A stretch of DNA of 7,638 nucleotides from an uncultured Alphaproteobacteria bacterium (GCA_929200335.1 CAKMZG010000120.1:1-7638), one strand, 5' to 3'; numbered from the stretch's first letter, positions 1-6,323 are shown. Notes: generated by a model not told the origin, from the letters alone. Numbers and translations are program-made.

Positions 1-926
1 AAAAATTATTTCATATACCACTACCGGATCAAGGCCATGATGTCGTTTTCTCCCAAGATTTAAATTGGGGTGTTGGTTTTGCCCGCGGCCCAGGCAATTT
101 TGCCCTTGCATTTGACCCTCAAAATAAGCGTAAATCTATAGTGTTTCACACACCTCATAATCGTCATTTTTATGGCCATGGGGTATTTTCAGCAGATGGA
201 AAATTGCTTTATGCCAGTGAGAATGATTTTGAGCATTCAACAGGTGTGATTGGCATATATGATGCCACAGACGGCTTTAAGCGCATTGGAGAAATTTGGG
301 CAGGTGGCACGGGGTCTCACGATGTTATTCTAATGCCAGATCAAAAAACTCTTGTGGTTGCTAATGGTGGGATTGACACCCATCCTGATTTTGGTCGGAC
401 AAAATTAAACGTCGATACTATGATATCAAGCATTATTGCAATTGATATTGCATCAGGTGCTGCAACTGGGGTTTATAAACTTCCTGAGGAACTAAATAAA
501 ATTTCACTGCGGCATTTGACTGTGGACAGTCAAGGCACAATTTGGATTGCCGGACAAAAAGAAGGGGCGCAAGTTAGACTTGATAAATTGCCACTTATTT
601 TTAAGATTAAGCAAGGTGAAGATATTGAGGAAATTCTATTGCCGCCTGAAATAAATGCTGGTTTTAGTGGTTATGTGGGTTCTATTAAAGCCTGTAAAGA
701 TGATTATATTGTTGCCACTTCGCCAAAAGGCAATCATTTGGTTAAGTTTAGCAGTAATGACCCATCTAAGATAGAAGTTAAGAATATTCCTCGTGTTTGC
801 GGTATTGCTCAAACTGGAGAAGGCTATATCGCCTCTACAGAACATGGGCTTTGGATTCATGAAAATCAAGAAATTGAGTTCGACGGCCACTCATGGGCTA
901 ATCATATAGAAGTTGCTAAACTTTAG
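1..926 (+). CDS. DUF1513 family protein, 5'-truncated by window edge
   Basis: The reading frame is open from base 3 to a TAG stop at 924-926, giving 307 visible residues. The GTG at 141 is internal, because family-like sequence (HDVVFSQDL, GFARGPGNFALAFDP) precedes it in frame. Recognisable DUF1513 features are RHFYGHGVFS followed by LYASENDF, HDVILMPD, VANGGIDTHPDFGR with LNVDTM, and the C-terminal SWANHIEV. Repeated blade-like beta segments fit a beta-propeller. Family members are usually about 360 residues with an exported (often Tat) N-terminus, so roughly 50-60 residues including any signal peptide are missing here. In Rhizobiales these genes commonly end an iron-linked cluster with imelysin-family and DUF1111 proteins; that predicts what lies off the left edge but is not visible. 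The biochemical function is not established. No frameshift is seen. Confidence 0.88.
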   Translation, partial: KLFHIPLPDQGHDVVFSQDLNWGVGFARGPGNFALAFDPQNKRKSIVFHTPHNRHFYGHGVFSADGKLLYASENDFEHSTGVIGIYDATDGFKRIGEIWAGGTGSHDVILMPDQKTLVVANGGIDTHPDFGRTKLNVDTMISSIIAIDIASGAATGVYKLPEELNKISLRHLTVDSQGTIWIAGQKEGAQVRLDKLPLIFKIKQGEDIEEILLPPEINAGFSGYVGSIKACKDDYIVATSPKGNHLVKFSSNDPSKIEVKNIPRVCGIAQTGEGYIASTEHGLWIHENQEIEFDGHSWANHIEVAKL

Positions 927-995
927 ATCACCTTTAAGGAGTATGCTTTGCAACGGCGCATTTTGCGCATATGCTGGGTTAGATTAAAGTGATTC
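927..995. other. Structured intergenic stretch after DUF1513 gene
   Basis: A perfect short hairpin, GCGCA (956-960), loop TTT, TGCGC (964-968), sits inside a longer inverted repeat formed by ATCACCTTTAA (927-937) and TTAAAGTGAT (984-993), which pair with one bulged base. The outer arm starts one base after the DUF1513 stop. It could end transcription of that gene, but no T-tract follows the hairpin, so a standard intrinsic terminator is not supported. It may instead belong to the same palindromic repeat material as the next feature. Confidence 0.45.
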
Positions 996-1043
996 TAGCG
1001 CGTGTAGCCTTTAGGTGAATTCATTCAAATGCATCACGCTCTA
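996..1043. repeat. 48-nt TA-bounded imperfect palindrome
   Basis: The element is symmetric about 1019.5. The left arm begins TAGCGCGTGTAGCCTTT and the right arm ends GCATCACGCTCTA. Seventeen of 24 positions are Watson-Crick matched, and two more (1014/1025 and 1015/1024) become G-U pairs in RNA. The centre is TGAATTCA (1016-1023). It begins with TA and ends with TA. From memory, arms of the type AGAGCGTGATGC...GCATCACGCTCT are common between genes in Rhizobiales; I could not verify this. Its left arm recurs at 6786-6807. Likely a small dispersed repeat or miniature transposable element. Confidence 0.6.
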
Positions 1044-1074
1044 TTGTGTATATAGTTTCTATATTGGATGTTAT

Positions 1075-1917
1075 ATGACTGAGCGCTCATTACCAGACGG
1101 TCTTTTGGATTTATTTTATTCCATTGCGATAGAAGCAGGTAAAGCTGCCATGTCACACTATGGTTCGCAATTAAAGGTTGAATATAAAGAAGATTTAAGC
1201 CCTTTAACCCTTGCAGATAAATTGGTTGATGGCATTATTTGTAACGCCTTAACTCAGGCTTATTCTAACATTCCTATCATTAGTGAAGAACGGCCTTTAA
1301 AGGATTTTGAAAACCTCGTTAAAGGGCAGTTTTTTTTAGTAGATCCAATTGATGGCACCAAAGAATTTATTCAAAACCGTGATGCCTTTACCATAAACAT
1401 TGCCTTGATAGATGAAGGCATGCCAGTAGCTGGTCTTTTATATGCACCAGCTTTAGGGCGGTTATTTATAGCCGATGTCTTATCTAAGCTCTGTTTAGAG
1501 CATCGTATACCAGTAGTTTTTAACGGCCAATTGTCAAAATCTAGGGCTATTTGTCATGAATTAATGAAGCAAGAGCAATTGCCGGCTATTAAATTGCTAA
1601 CTTCTCAATCTCACCCCAATGAAAAAGACCAAGAATTCATTGAACTGAATAAAATTCAAGATGATGAGATCATGCGTATTGGCTCATCTTTAAAATTTGC
1701 TTTAATCGCAGCGGGTGAAGCTCAGATTTATCCAAGGTTTAACTGTACCATGGAATGGGACACGGCCGCAGGCCAAGCTATTTTAACCGCAGCAGGTGGC
1801 GCGGTGGTTGATTTTTCAGGCCAACCCTTGCGATATGGCAATTTTGGATTAAAAAATGGAAACTTCATTGCAAAGTCTAATAGCCAGCTGTATTCAAAAG
1901 AGTATACTCTGCCATAA
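1075..1917 (+). CDS. cysQ: 3'(2'),5'-bisphosphate nucleotidase CysQ (inositol monophosphatase superfamily)
   Basis: This 280-residue cytoplasmic enzyme is expected to hydrolyse 3'-phosphoadenosine 5'-phosphate to AMP and phosphate, recycling the by-product of sulfate assimilation and sulfonation. It belongs to the Mg2+-dependent, Li+-sensitive inositol monophosphatase superfamily. The metal-binding and catalytic motifs are intact: KEDLSPLTLAD at about 38-48, SEE at 70-72, DPIDGTKEF at 90-98 and WDTAAG at 228-233. DPIDGTKEF favours CysQ over plain inositol monophosphatase. The frame is open upstream to a GTG at 1015, but that start lies within the palindrome and adds a non-family Cys/Tyr-rich leader, so ATG 1075 is preferred; only a weak GGA (1066-1068) serves as ribosome binding site. 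Length is close to the E. coli enzyme (about 246) and typical for Rhizobiales homologues. RNase D follows after 64 nt, probably cotranscribed. Confidence 0.9.
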   Translation: MTERSLPDGLLDLFYSIAIEAGKAAMSHYGSQLKVEYKEDLSPLTLADKLVDGIICNALTQAYSNIPIISEERPLKDFENLVKGQFFLVDPIDGTKEFIQNRDAFTINIALIDEGMPVAGLLYAPALGRLFIADVLSKLCLEHRIPVVFNGQLSKSRAICHELMKQEQLPAIKLLTSQSHPNEKDQEFIELNKIQDDEIMRIGSSLKFALIAAGEAQIYPRFNCTMEWDTAAGQAILTAAGGAVVDFSGQPLRYGNFGLKNGNFIAKSNSQLYSKEYTLP

Positions 1918-1970
1918 AATTTGCTATATCTTATTGAATCCGTTAAATGAAATTGTTCAACCTAAATCAA

Positions 1971-1975
1971 AAGGA
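1971..1975 (+). promoter_or_regulatory. Ribosome binding site fixing the RNase D start
   Basis: AAGGA lies six bases upstream of GTG 1982. It supports that start over the in-frame ATG at 1856, which falls inside cysQ. Confidence 0.75.
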
Positions 1976-1981
1976 AAACCT

Positions 1982-2596
1982 GTGACCATTCGATTGCATA
2001 AAGGTGATTTACCAGACCTCTCAAATTATTATGATAGCGTTGCTATTGATACAGAAACGCTCGGGCTAAATCCATTACGTGATAGGCTTTGTGTGGTGCA
2101 ATTATCGCCGGGGGATGGTACCGCTGATGTGATCCAAATCGAAAAAGGCCAGCGTGAAGCGCCGAATTTAGTCAAATTGCTATCGGATCAAAATATGACA
2201 AAGATTTTCCATTTCGCGCGTTTTGATATTGCCGTGCTTTATCATTATTTAGGCGTAATGACGACACCTGTTTATTGCACGAAAATTGCATCAAAATTAA
2301 CTCGTACCTATACAGATCGCCATGGATTAAAAGACCTATGCCGTGAGCTATTGGGGGTTGATCTATCAAAGCAACAACAAAGCTCTGACTGGGCGGCTGA
2401 AACTTTAACGCCTGCTCAGCAAGAATATGCGGCCTCCGATGTTTTATATTTGCATGATTTGCGTTCGCATTTGAATAAACGTTTGCAGCGCGAGGAACGA
2501 GAAGCAGAAGCTAAGGCTTGTTTTGAGTTTTTACCAACTCGTGCTAAATTAGATTTAATGGGGTGGAGTGAGCAAGACATTTTTTCTCATAGTTAA
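1982..2596 (+). CDS. rnd: Ribonuclease D, short DEDDy 3'-5' exonuclease
   Basis: This 204-residue protein is a 3'-5' exoribonuclease of the DEDDy superfamily, expected to act on tRNA and other structured RNA 3' ends. All catalytic elements are present: DTE (23-25) in Exo I, HFARFD with Asp82 in Exo II, and YAASD (149-153, Tyr149 and Asp153) in Exo III. CTKIASKLTRTYTDRHGLKDL and SKQQQSSDW are strongly conserved in alphaproteobacterial homologues, as is the ending FLPTRAKLDLMGW...DIFSHS. It lacks the C-terminal HRDC domains of E. coli RNase D (about 375 residues); the one-domain form of about 205 residues is normal in Rhizobiales, so it is not truncated. The start is GTG 1982, giving MTIRLHKGDLPD, which matches the usual N-terminus and has a good ribosome binding site. 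The in-frame ATG at 1856 would overlap cysQ by 62 bases and add an unrelated leader. Confidence 0.92.
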   Translation: MTIRLHKGDLPDLSNYYDSVAIDTETLGLNPLRDRLCVVQLSPGDGTADVIQIEKGQREAPNLVKLLSDQNMTKIFHFARFDIAVLYHYLGVMTTPVYCTKIASKLTRTYTDRHGLKDLCRELLGVDLSKQQQSSDWAAETLTPAQQEYAASDVLYLHDLRSHLNKRLQREEREAEAKACFEFLPTRAKLDLMGWSEQDIFSHS

Positions 2597-2625
2597 TTCA
2601 GCTGTTTCTGATTGTAATATATTGA

Positions 2626-2696
2626 GTTAGCCTAATTATGGGCTTTAGCCCTATTATTACCATAGTTTTAAGGTCTTTACTCAATGCAAGGCTAAC
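2626..2696. repeat. Nested inverted repeats between rnd and lptC
   Basis: GTTAGCCT (2626-2633) and AGGCTAAC (2689-2696) form a perfect 8-bp inverted repeat. Between them, GGGCT (2640-2644) and AGCCC (2647-2651) make a smaller palindrome. No T-run follows either arm, so a standard terminator is not indicated. It could be a leader structure of the lpt genes or a decayed intergenic repeat. Confidence 0.45.
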
Positions 2697-2703
2697 CTAA
2701 AAA

Positions 2704-3738
2704 ATGGGCGCTAGGCCAACCTACAAACGGGTAGGTGCCCACCTGAAATTTATTGTGTTGAAAAGAGTTTTGAGTTTGAATAGAGATAATAACAATAGTG
2801 ATGGGAAAAATCCCGCTGCAATGCCTGCTTCAACAGATGAATTGGTGGCAGAGTTTCGTGCTATTGATCAACAAAAAAACGATGTTTTAACACCTGAACA
2901 ACAAGCCTATCGAATACAACAAATCCAAAAGGCTCAGCAGAGCCAAGTGCAACACAGCCAGATGAATTCAAAAGTCGTTGGATCTGCTGTTAATCAAGCC
3001 AATACTAACGAATCTATTATTGTAGCACCACCTGCTGATCATCTCTCACAACATGCTTCAAATATACCCTTAAATCATCAAGGTGGGCAGCATAGGTCTC
3101 CTAATGTTGCAGCATCTAGTGAGCCTGTTAACATGCGTACAGCGAGTGATTTCACAAAAGCACATAAGCATTCACGCTGGGTTAAGCGATTTAAGTTATT
3201 ATTGCCTTTAGTAGCTGCTGTAATTGTGGTGGGTTTGATTGCCTTTGGTTTGTTCTATCGCCAATTACCAGATAATGTATCGGTAGATTCAGCTGCGATC
3301 TCAGATGGCAATCTTGTAATGGATAGCCCAAATTTAGATGGTTTTGATGATAAAGATCGCCCCTATTCTGTTAAAGCAAAACGTGCCATTCAAGATTTGA
3401 AAAATACGGATGTGATTAAGCTGGAAGGCATTCAGGCAGATTTGCCCATTGATGATAAGAATTTTGCTAAAGTTAATGCGGCAAAGGGAATTTATGATAA
3501 TAAAGCGCAAACTTTGAAATTAAGCGAAGAGATTATTCTTAATAGTTCCAATGGTTATGTAATAACGCTACAAGAGGCAGATATTGACGTGCAAAAAGGG
3601 ACTTTAATCTCGAATGCACCTATAAGTGTTGAATCTCCAAATGGCAATATCACGGCTGAGGCATTAGAAATCAAGGATAATGGCAAGCGTATTGTCTTCA
3701 AAAACAAAGTAAAATTAATTTTTCAATTACCGAATTAA
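2704..3738 (+). CDS. lptC: LPS export protein LptC with long N-terminal extension
   Basis: LptC is the bitopic inner-membrane protein that takes lipopolysaccharide from LptB2FG and passes it to LptA. From ATG 2704 the product is 344 residues. A basic segment HKHSRWVKRFK (about 155-163) precedes one membrane helix (about 164-184), then RQLPDNVSVDSAAISDGNLVMDSP and a periplasmic beta-jellyroll to the end, containing TAEALEIKDNGKRIVFKNKVKL near the C-terminus. Rhizobial homologues usually have only about 30 residues before the helix; here about 155-160 lie on the cytoplasmic side, rich in Gln, Asn, Ser and His. The start is uncertain. ATG 2704 has no ribosome binding site and lies in a hairpin; GTG 2755, TTG 2770 and ATG 2821 (MPASTDELVAEF) are alternatives giving 327, 322 and 305 residues. 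Even the shortest leaves an extension of about 120. lptA follows after 114 nt. Confidence 0.87.
   Translation: MGARPTYKRVGAHLKFIVLKRVLSLNRDNNNSDGKNPAAMPASTDELVAEFRAIDQQKNDVLTPEQQAYRIQQIQKAQQSQVQHSQMNSKVVGSAVNQANTNESIIVAPPADHLSQHASNIPLNHQGGQHRSPNVAASSEPVNMRTASDFTKAHKHSRWVKRFKLLLPLVAAVIVVGLIAFGLFYRQLPDNVSVDSAAISDGNLVMDSPNLDGFDDKDRPYSVKAKRAIQDLKNTDVIKLEGIQADLPIDDKNFAKVNAAKGIYDNKAQTLKLSEEIILNSSNGYVITLQEADIDVQKGTLISNAPISVESPNGNITAEALEIKDNGKRIVFKNKVKLIFQLPN
2705..2744. other. Hairpin overlapping the nominal lptC start
   Basis: ACCTAC (2719-2724), loop AAACGG, GTAGGT (2731-2736) form a perfect stem. TGGGC (2705-2709) and GCCCA (2737-2741) extend it past a nine-base bulge. A competing stem, AGGTG (2733-2737) with CACCT (2740-2744), excludes it. 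This much structure over the ATG at 2704 argues that it may be an untranslated leader and that lptC starts further downstream. Confidence 0.4.
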
Positions 3739-3740
3739 TC

Positions 3741-3781
3741 ATCTTTTATAGATTTTATTGATAAATAGGCTCATAAAAGAT
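3741..3781. repeat. Inverted repeat in the lptC-lptA spacer
   Basis: ATCTTTTAT (3741-3749) and ATAAAAGAT (3773-3781) are perfect 9-bp arms separated by 23 bases, beginning two bases after the lptC stop. The stem is almost all A-T and would be weak in RNA. A protein-binding site or chance in AT-rich DNA are both possible. Confidence 0.35.
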
Positions 3782-3852
3782 ATGAATAAGTTAAAATTGC
3801 AGAAAATCGCGAGTAGTCATTAATTACGCAGAATGCATAAAGGATATCAACC

Positions 3853-4443
3853 ATGTTAAATTTAGCCAGTTCTAGGCATTATGTGCAAAAAATCATTAAG
3901 GCTATGGCTTTTCTGGCAATGGGCTTTTTTATCGCATCTGCAATTACGCAAACTGCGCAGGCCCAGGGCTTTGATAAGGCTTTCCAAGGATTTAATTCAA
4001 ATAATAAAGCGCCAGTAGAATTGGAGGCTGATAATCTTGAAGTGTTAGACGGTGAAGCTAAGGCTATTTTTTCTGGCAATGTAAATGTTACTCAAGGCAA
4101 GACGGTCTTAAAAGCAAAACGCATTGTGGTCTTTTATGATAAGCAAGCCAGCGATAGTGATGAGCCAGCAGGTAACATTAAGAAGATGGTCATTGACAGC
4201 AAAGTCTATGTGCGCTCCGAAGATAATGTGGTAACTGCAAATTCGGCTAATGTAGATATGAAATCTCAGCTAATAACCTTAAAAGGCAACGTAACCTTAA
4301 CTCAGGGTGGTAAAAATGCTGCAACAGGGGATGTTTTAACCGTTAATTTAAAAACTGGTAAAGCACGTTTATCGAGCAATAAGAAAAAGCGCATTCAGAT
4401 GATTTTTTCACCAGGCTCTATTAATAAAGATAAAGCAAATTAA
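3853..4443 (+). CDS. lptA: LPS transport periplasmic protein LptA
   Basis: LptA forms the periplasmic bridge carrying lipopolysaccharide from LptC to LptD at the outer membrane. The 196-residue precursor has a Sec signal peptide: basic residues up to Lys16, hydrophobic core AMAFLAMGFFIASAI (about 17-31), and a likely signal peptidase I site after AQA (35-37). The mature OstA-type beta-jellyroll spans about 53-175 and includes VELEADNLEVLDGEAKAIFSGNV, LKAKRIVVFYD and a second repeat-like ITLKGNVTLTQG with LTVNLKTGKARL. A short basic segment (NKKKR, 176-180) and a hydrophilic tail follow. Length matches rhizobial homologues. ATG 3853 is preceded by AAAGGA (3839-3844), a good ribosome binding site. 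It sits between lptC and lptB in the conserved order, separated by 114 and 102 nt, wider than usual for this operon. Confidence 0.93.
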   Translation: MLNLASSRHYVQKIIKAMAFLAMGFFIASAITQTAQAQGFDKAFQGFNSNNKAPVELEADNLEVLDGEAKAIFSGNVNVTQGKTVLKAKRIVVFYDKQASDSDEPAGNIKKMVIDSKVYVRSEDNVVTANSANVDMKSQLITLKGNVTLTQGGKNAATGDVLTVNLKTGKARLSSNKKKRIQMIFSPGSINKDKAN

Positions 4444-4463
4444 TCATTTACTGAGGGCGCCGC

Positions 4464-4513
4464 AGGACACTACAGGGTGGCACAGGATGCCACAAGGGGC
4501 TATCAGGCACTAT
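4464..4513. repeat. Short 10-nt-period tandem repeat in the lptA-lptB spacer
   Basis: Three consecutive ten-base units read AGGACACTAC (4464), AGGGTGGCAC (4474) and AGGATGCCAC (4484), sharing the pattern AGGNNNNNAC. Two looser units (AAGGGGCTAT and CAGGCACTAT) follow in the same phase. The second and third units together form a hairpin, GTGGCA (4477-4482), loop CAGGA, TGCCAC (4488-4493). The stretch is clearly richer in G and C than the other spacers. It has no T-tract. Confidence 0.5.
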
Positions 4514-4545
4514 TGATGCCATCAAGATAAAATTCGGAAAATTTA

Positions 4546-5331
4546 ATGCTTAATCAAACAACGCAAGACCAACAAACCAACATAGAGCAGCCTCAAGGTT
4601 CTTCTAATGCTGGCCTTTTGATGGTTTCAGGATTAGAAAAAAGCTATAAGCGCCGCAAGGTAGTAGATGGGGTTAGTTTAGGCGTACGCCGTGGTGAAAC
4701 GGTTGGCCTTTTGGGGCCAAATGGTGCGGGTAAGACTACATGCTTTTATATGATTACAGGTCTTGTTGTGGCGGATGCTGGGCGCATTGAATTAGATGGC
4801 CATGATATCAGTGGCACTCCTATGTATCGTCGTGCACGCCTAGGCATTGGATATTTGCCCCAAGAAGCATCTATTTTTAGAGGTTTAACCGTTGAAGAAA
4901 ATATCATGGCGATTTTGGAAGTAGTGGAAAAAGACAAAACTGAGCGCAAGTATCAGTTAGATGCTCTTTTAGAAGAATTTAAAATATCTCACCTTCGCAA
5001 ATCACCTGCCATTGCTTTATCAGGTGGTGAACGTCGACGCTGTGAGATTGCCCGAGCTTTAGCTTCAAAACCTGCCTATATGTTATTGGATGAACCTTTT
5101 GCTGGCATTGATCCAATTGCCGTTGGTGATATTCAAGAATTGGTTAGTCATTTGAATAAGCGGGGTATCGGCGTATTAATTACAGATCATAACGTACGCG
5201 AAACGCTTGGCTTAATTGATCGTGCATATATTATTGCCAATGGTAAAGTTTTAACTGAAGGGCGTCCAAATGAAGTAGTAGCAAACCCGGATGTGCGACG
5301 CCTTTATCTTGGCGATCATTTTACCCTTTAG
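4546..5331 (+). CDS. lptB: LPS export ABC transporter ATP-binding protein LptB
   Basis: LptB is the cytoplasmic ATPase that, as a dimer with membrane proteins LptF and LptG (not in this window), powers lipopolysaccharide extraction from the inner membrane. The 261-residue protein has every ABC motif intact: Walker A GPNGAGKT (57-64), Q-loop Gln106 in YLPQEAS, signature LSGGE (158-162), Walker B YMLLDEP (178-184) with catalytic Glu183, D-loop GID (187-189) and H-loop His215 in ITDHNVRETL. SIFRGLTVEENI after the Q-loop and the ending VRRLYLGDHF are characteristic of LptB rather than generic ABC ATPases. About 22 hydrophilic Gln/Asn-rich residues precede the domain, somewhat like the LptC extension. 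ATG 4546 has only a modest GGA upstream. In most alphaproteobacteria rpoN follows; here there is an AT-rich gap. Confidence 0.96.
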   Translation: MLNQTTQDQQTNIEQPQGSSNAGLLMVSGLEKSYKRRKVVDGVSLGVRRGETVGLLGPNGAGKTTCFYMITGLVVADAGRIELDGHDISGTPMYRRARLGIGYLPQEASIFRGLTVEENIMAILEVVEKDKTERKYQLDALLEEFKISHLRKSPAIALSGGERRRCEIARALASKPAYMLLDEPFAGIDPIAVGDIQELVSHLNKRGIGVLITDHNVRETLGLIDRAYIIANGKVLTEGRPNEVVANPDVRRLYLGDHFTL

Positions 5332-5355
5332 ATTATCCTTATATTTCCGACCAAG

Positions 5356-5387
5356 TTTCAGAATTTCTGAAAATGCAAAAGTTGCAT
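5356..5387. repeat. Two abutting perfect palindromes downstream of lptB
   Basis: TTTCAG (5356-5361), loop AATTT, CTGAAA (5367-5372) is followed without a gap by ATGCAA (5373-5378), loop AAG, TTGCAT (5382-5387). Either may be a binding site for a dimeric regulator or part of a transcript end for the lpt genes. Stems are short and AT-rich. Confidence 0.45.
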
Positions 5388-5413
5388 CTTGAATATTTAT
5401 ACAATATTTTCCC

Positions 5414-5430
5414 ACAGTTAACTGTTTTTT
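5414..5430 (+). terminator. Weak terminator-like palindrome with T-run
   Basis: ACAGTTAACTGT (5414-5425) runs directly into six T residues (5425-5430). As RNA the usable stem is only four base pairs (ACAG/CTGT) around TTAA, so it would be weak, but its position 83 bases after the lptB stop is right for ending the lpt transcript. Confidence 0.3.
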
Positions 5431-5693
5431 ATCATATTGATATATTTTACTTAATTTAATTTTCCCCGCTGTTTATGCATTTTATTTTTGTTTAAATTTT
5501 AGGAATGTCAGCCTAATTTAATTAAAAAAATTCAATTTTTAATTGGATTTATCCAAAACATAGGGTTAGAATAAAGTATAATTTTTTCGGGATTGTAATC
5601 CTTACATTTCCCATTATTTATCTTTTTAAGAGCATTGTTTTAATATTGCTTTTATATCTTAAGCCTTAACGAAACCAACAAAAGGTGATTTTC

Positions 5694-6275
5694 ATGACAT
5701 TTAGAGTATCTGGTAAAAATATGGACGTAGGTGAAGCTTTACGCACACGCATTGAAGATGTAGTTGAAGGTGCTGTTACAAAATATTTTGATGGGGGTTA
5801 CTCTGGACATGTTAATATGGAAAAACAGGGCGGGCTTTTTAAAGCTGATTGCGTTGTTCATCTGGATACAGGTATCTTGTTGCAAGCAAAGGGCGAGGCC
5901 GGTGATGCTCATGCTGCTTTTGATGCTTCAGCAGAGAGAATTGAGAAGCGTTTACGTCGCTATAAGCGTCGCTTAAAAGACCATCATGCAGGTGAAAATA
6001 ATGCAGCACAAGAAATGGCTGATGCTGCATATATGGTAATGAGTTCACCGGAAAAAGAAGAAGAGATTGCAACCGACTATGCGCCAGCAATTATTGCAGA
6101 ATCTTCCAAAAAAGTCAGCACACAAACTGTTGCTATGGCCGTCATGGAATTAGATTTGAAGGATGAGCCTGTTCACTTGTTTAAAAATGCTGCGTCAGGG
6201 GCAATTAATGTGGTTTATCGCCGTGAAGATGGCAATATTGGCTGGATTGATCCGGCAACTGCAAGCACAAATTAG
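5694..6275 (+). CDS. hpf: Ribosome hibernation promoting factor, long form
   Basis: HPF binds the 30S subunit in slow growth and blocks mRNA and tRNA sites; the long form also dimerises ribosomes into 100S particles. The 193-residue product has an N-terminal S30AE domain (about 1-100), with FRVSGKNMDVGEALRTRIE, KYFDGGY and the basic helix ASERIEKRLRRYKRRLKDH (79-97), an acidic or variable linker (about 98-127), and a C-terminal dimerisation domain (about 128-187) starting DYAPAIIAES and containing AVMELDLKDEPVHLF and VYRREDGNIGWID. ATG 5694 is chosen over the in-frame GTG at 5685 because AAAGG (5681-5685) lies eight bases upstream of the ATG and overlaps the GTG; MTFRVSGK also matches the family. 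ptsN follows after 48 nt, the usual neighbour. In many alphaproteobacteria rpoN is directly upstream; it is absent here. Confidence 0.94.
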   Translation: MTFRVSGKNMDVGEALRTRIEDVVEGAVTKYFDGGYSGHVNMEKQGGLFKADCVVHLDTGILLQAKGEAGDAHAAFDASAERIEKRLRRYKRRLKDHHAGENNAAQEMADAAYMVMSSPEKEEEIATDYAPAIIAESSKKVSTQTVAMAVMELDLKDEPVHLFKNAASGAINVVYRREDGNIGWIDPATASTN

Positions 6276-6323
6276 AAAGCTGTTTATCTCGCATATTGGG
6301 GCTAAATCTGCAGGAATAGAAAT

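Larger units (their letters stand above)
5332..5693. other. AT-rich gene-free interval at the usual rpoN position
   Basis: These 362 bases between lptB and hpf hold no credible gene on either strand and no recognisable sigma-54 fragment. Several small palindromes are present: 5356-5372, 5373-5387, 5414-5425, TTGGATTTATCCAA (5543-5556) and GGATTGTAATCC (5590-5601). A hpf promoter probably lies in the 3' half, since the gene has about 360 bases of leader space, but I see no convincing -35/-10 pair with proper spacing. AAAGG at 5681-5685 is the hpf ribosome binding site. Confidence 0.7.

Noticed and set aside
956..968. GCGCA/TGCGC hairpin as an intrinsic terminator of the DUF1513 gene
   Set aside because: The T-run is in the loop and none follows the stem, so it is recorded only as a structured stretch.
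1015..1074. GTG 1015 as an earlier start for cysQ, adding 20 residues
   Set aside because: The added residues are unlike the family, the GTG lies inside the palindrome, and ATG 1075 gives the expected length.
1856..1981. ATG 1856 as the RNase D start
   Set aside because: It would overlap the end of cysQ by 62 bases and add a 42-residue unrelated leader; GTG 1982 has a well-spaced AAGGA and the family N-terminus.
5685..5693. GTG 5685 as the hpf start
   Set aside because: It overlaps the ribosome binding site that serves ATG 5694.
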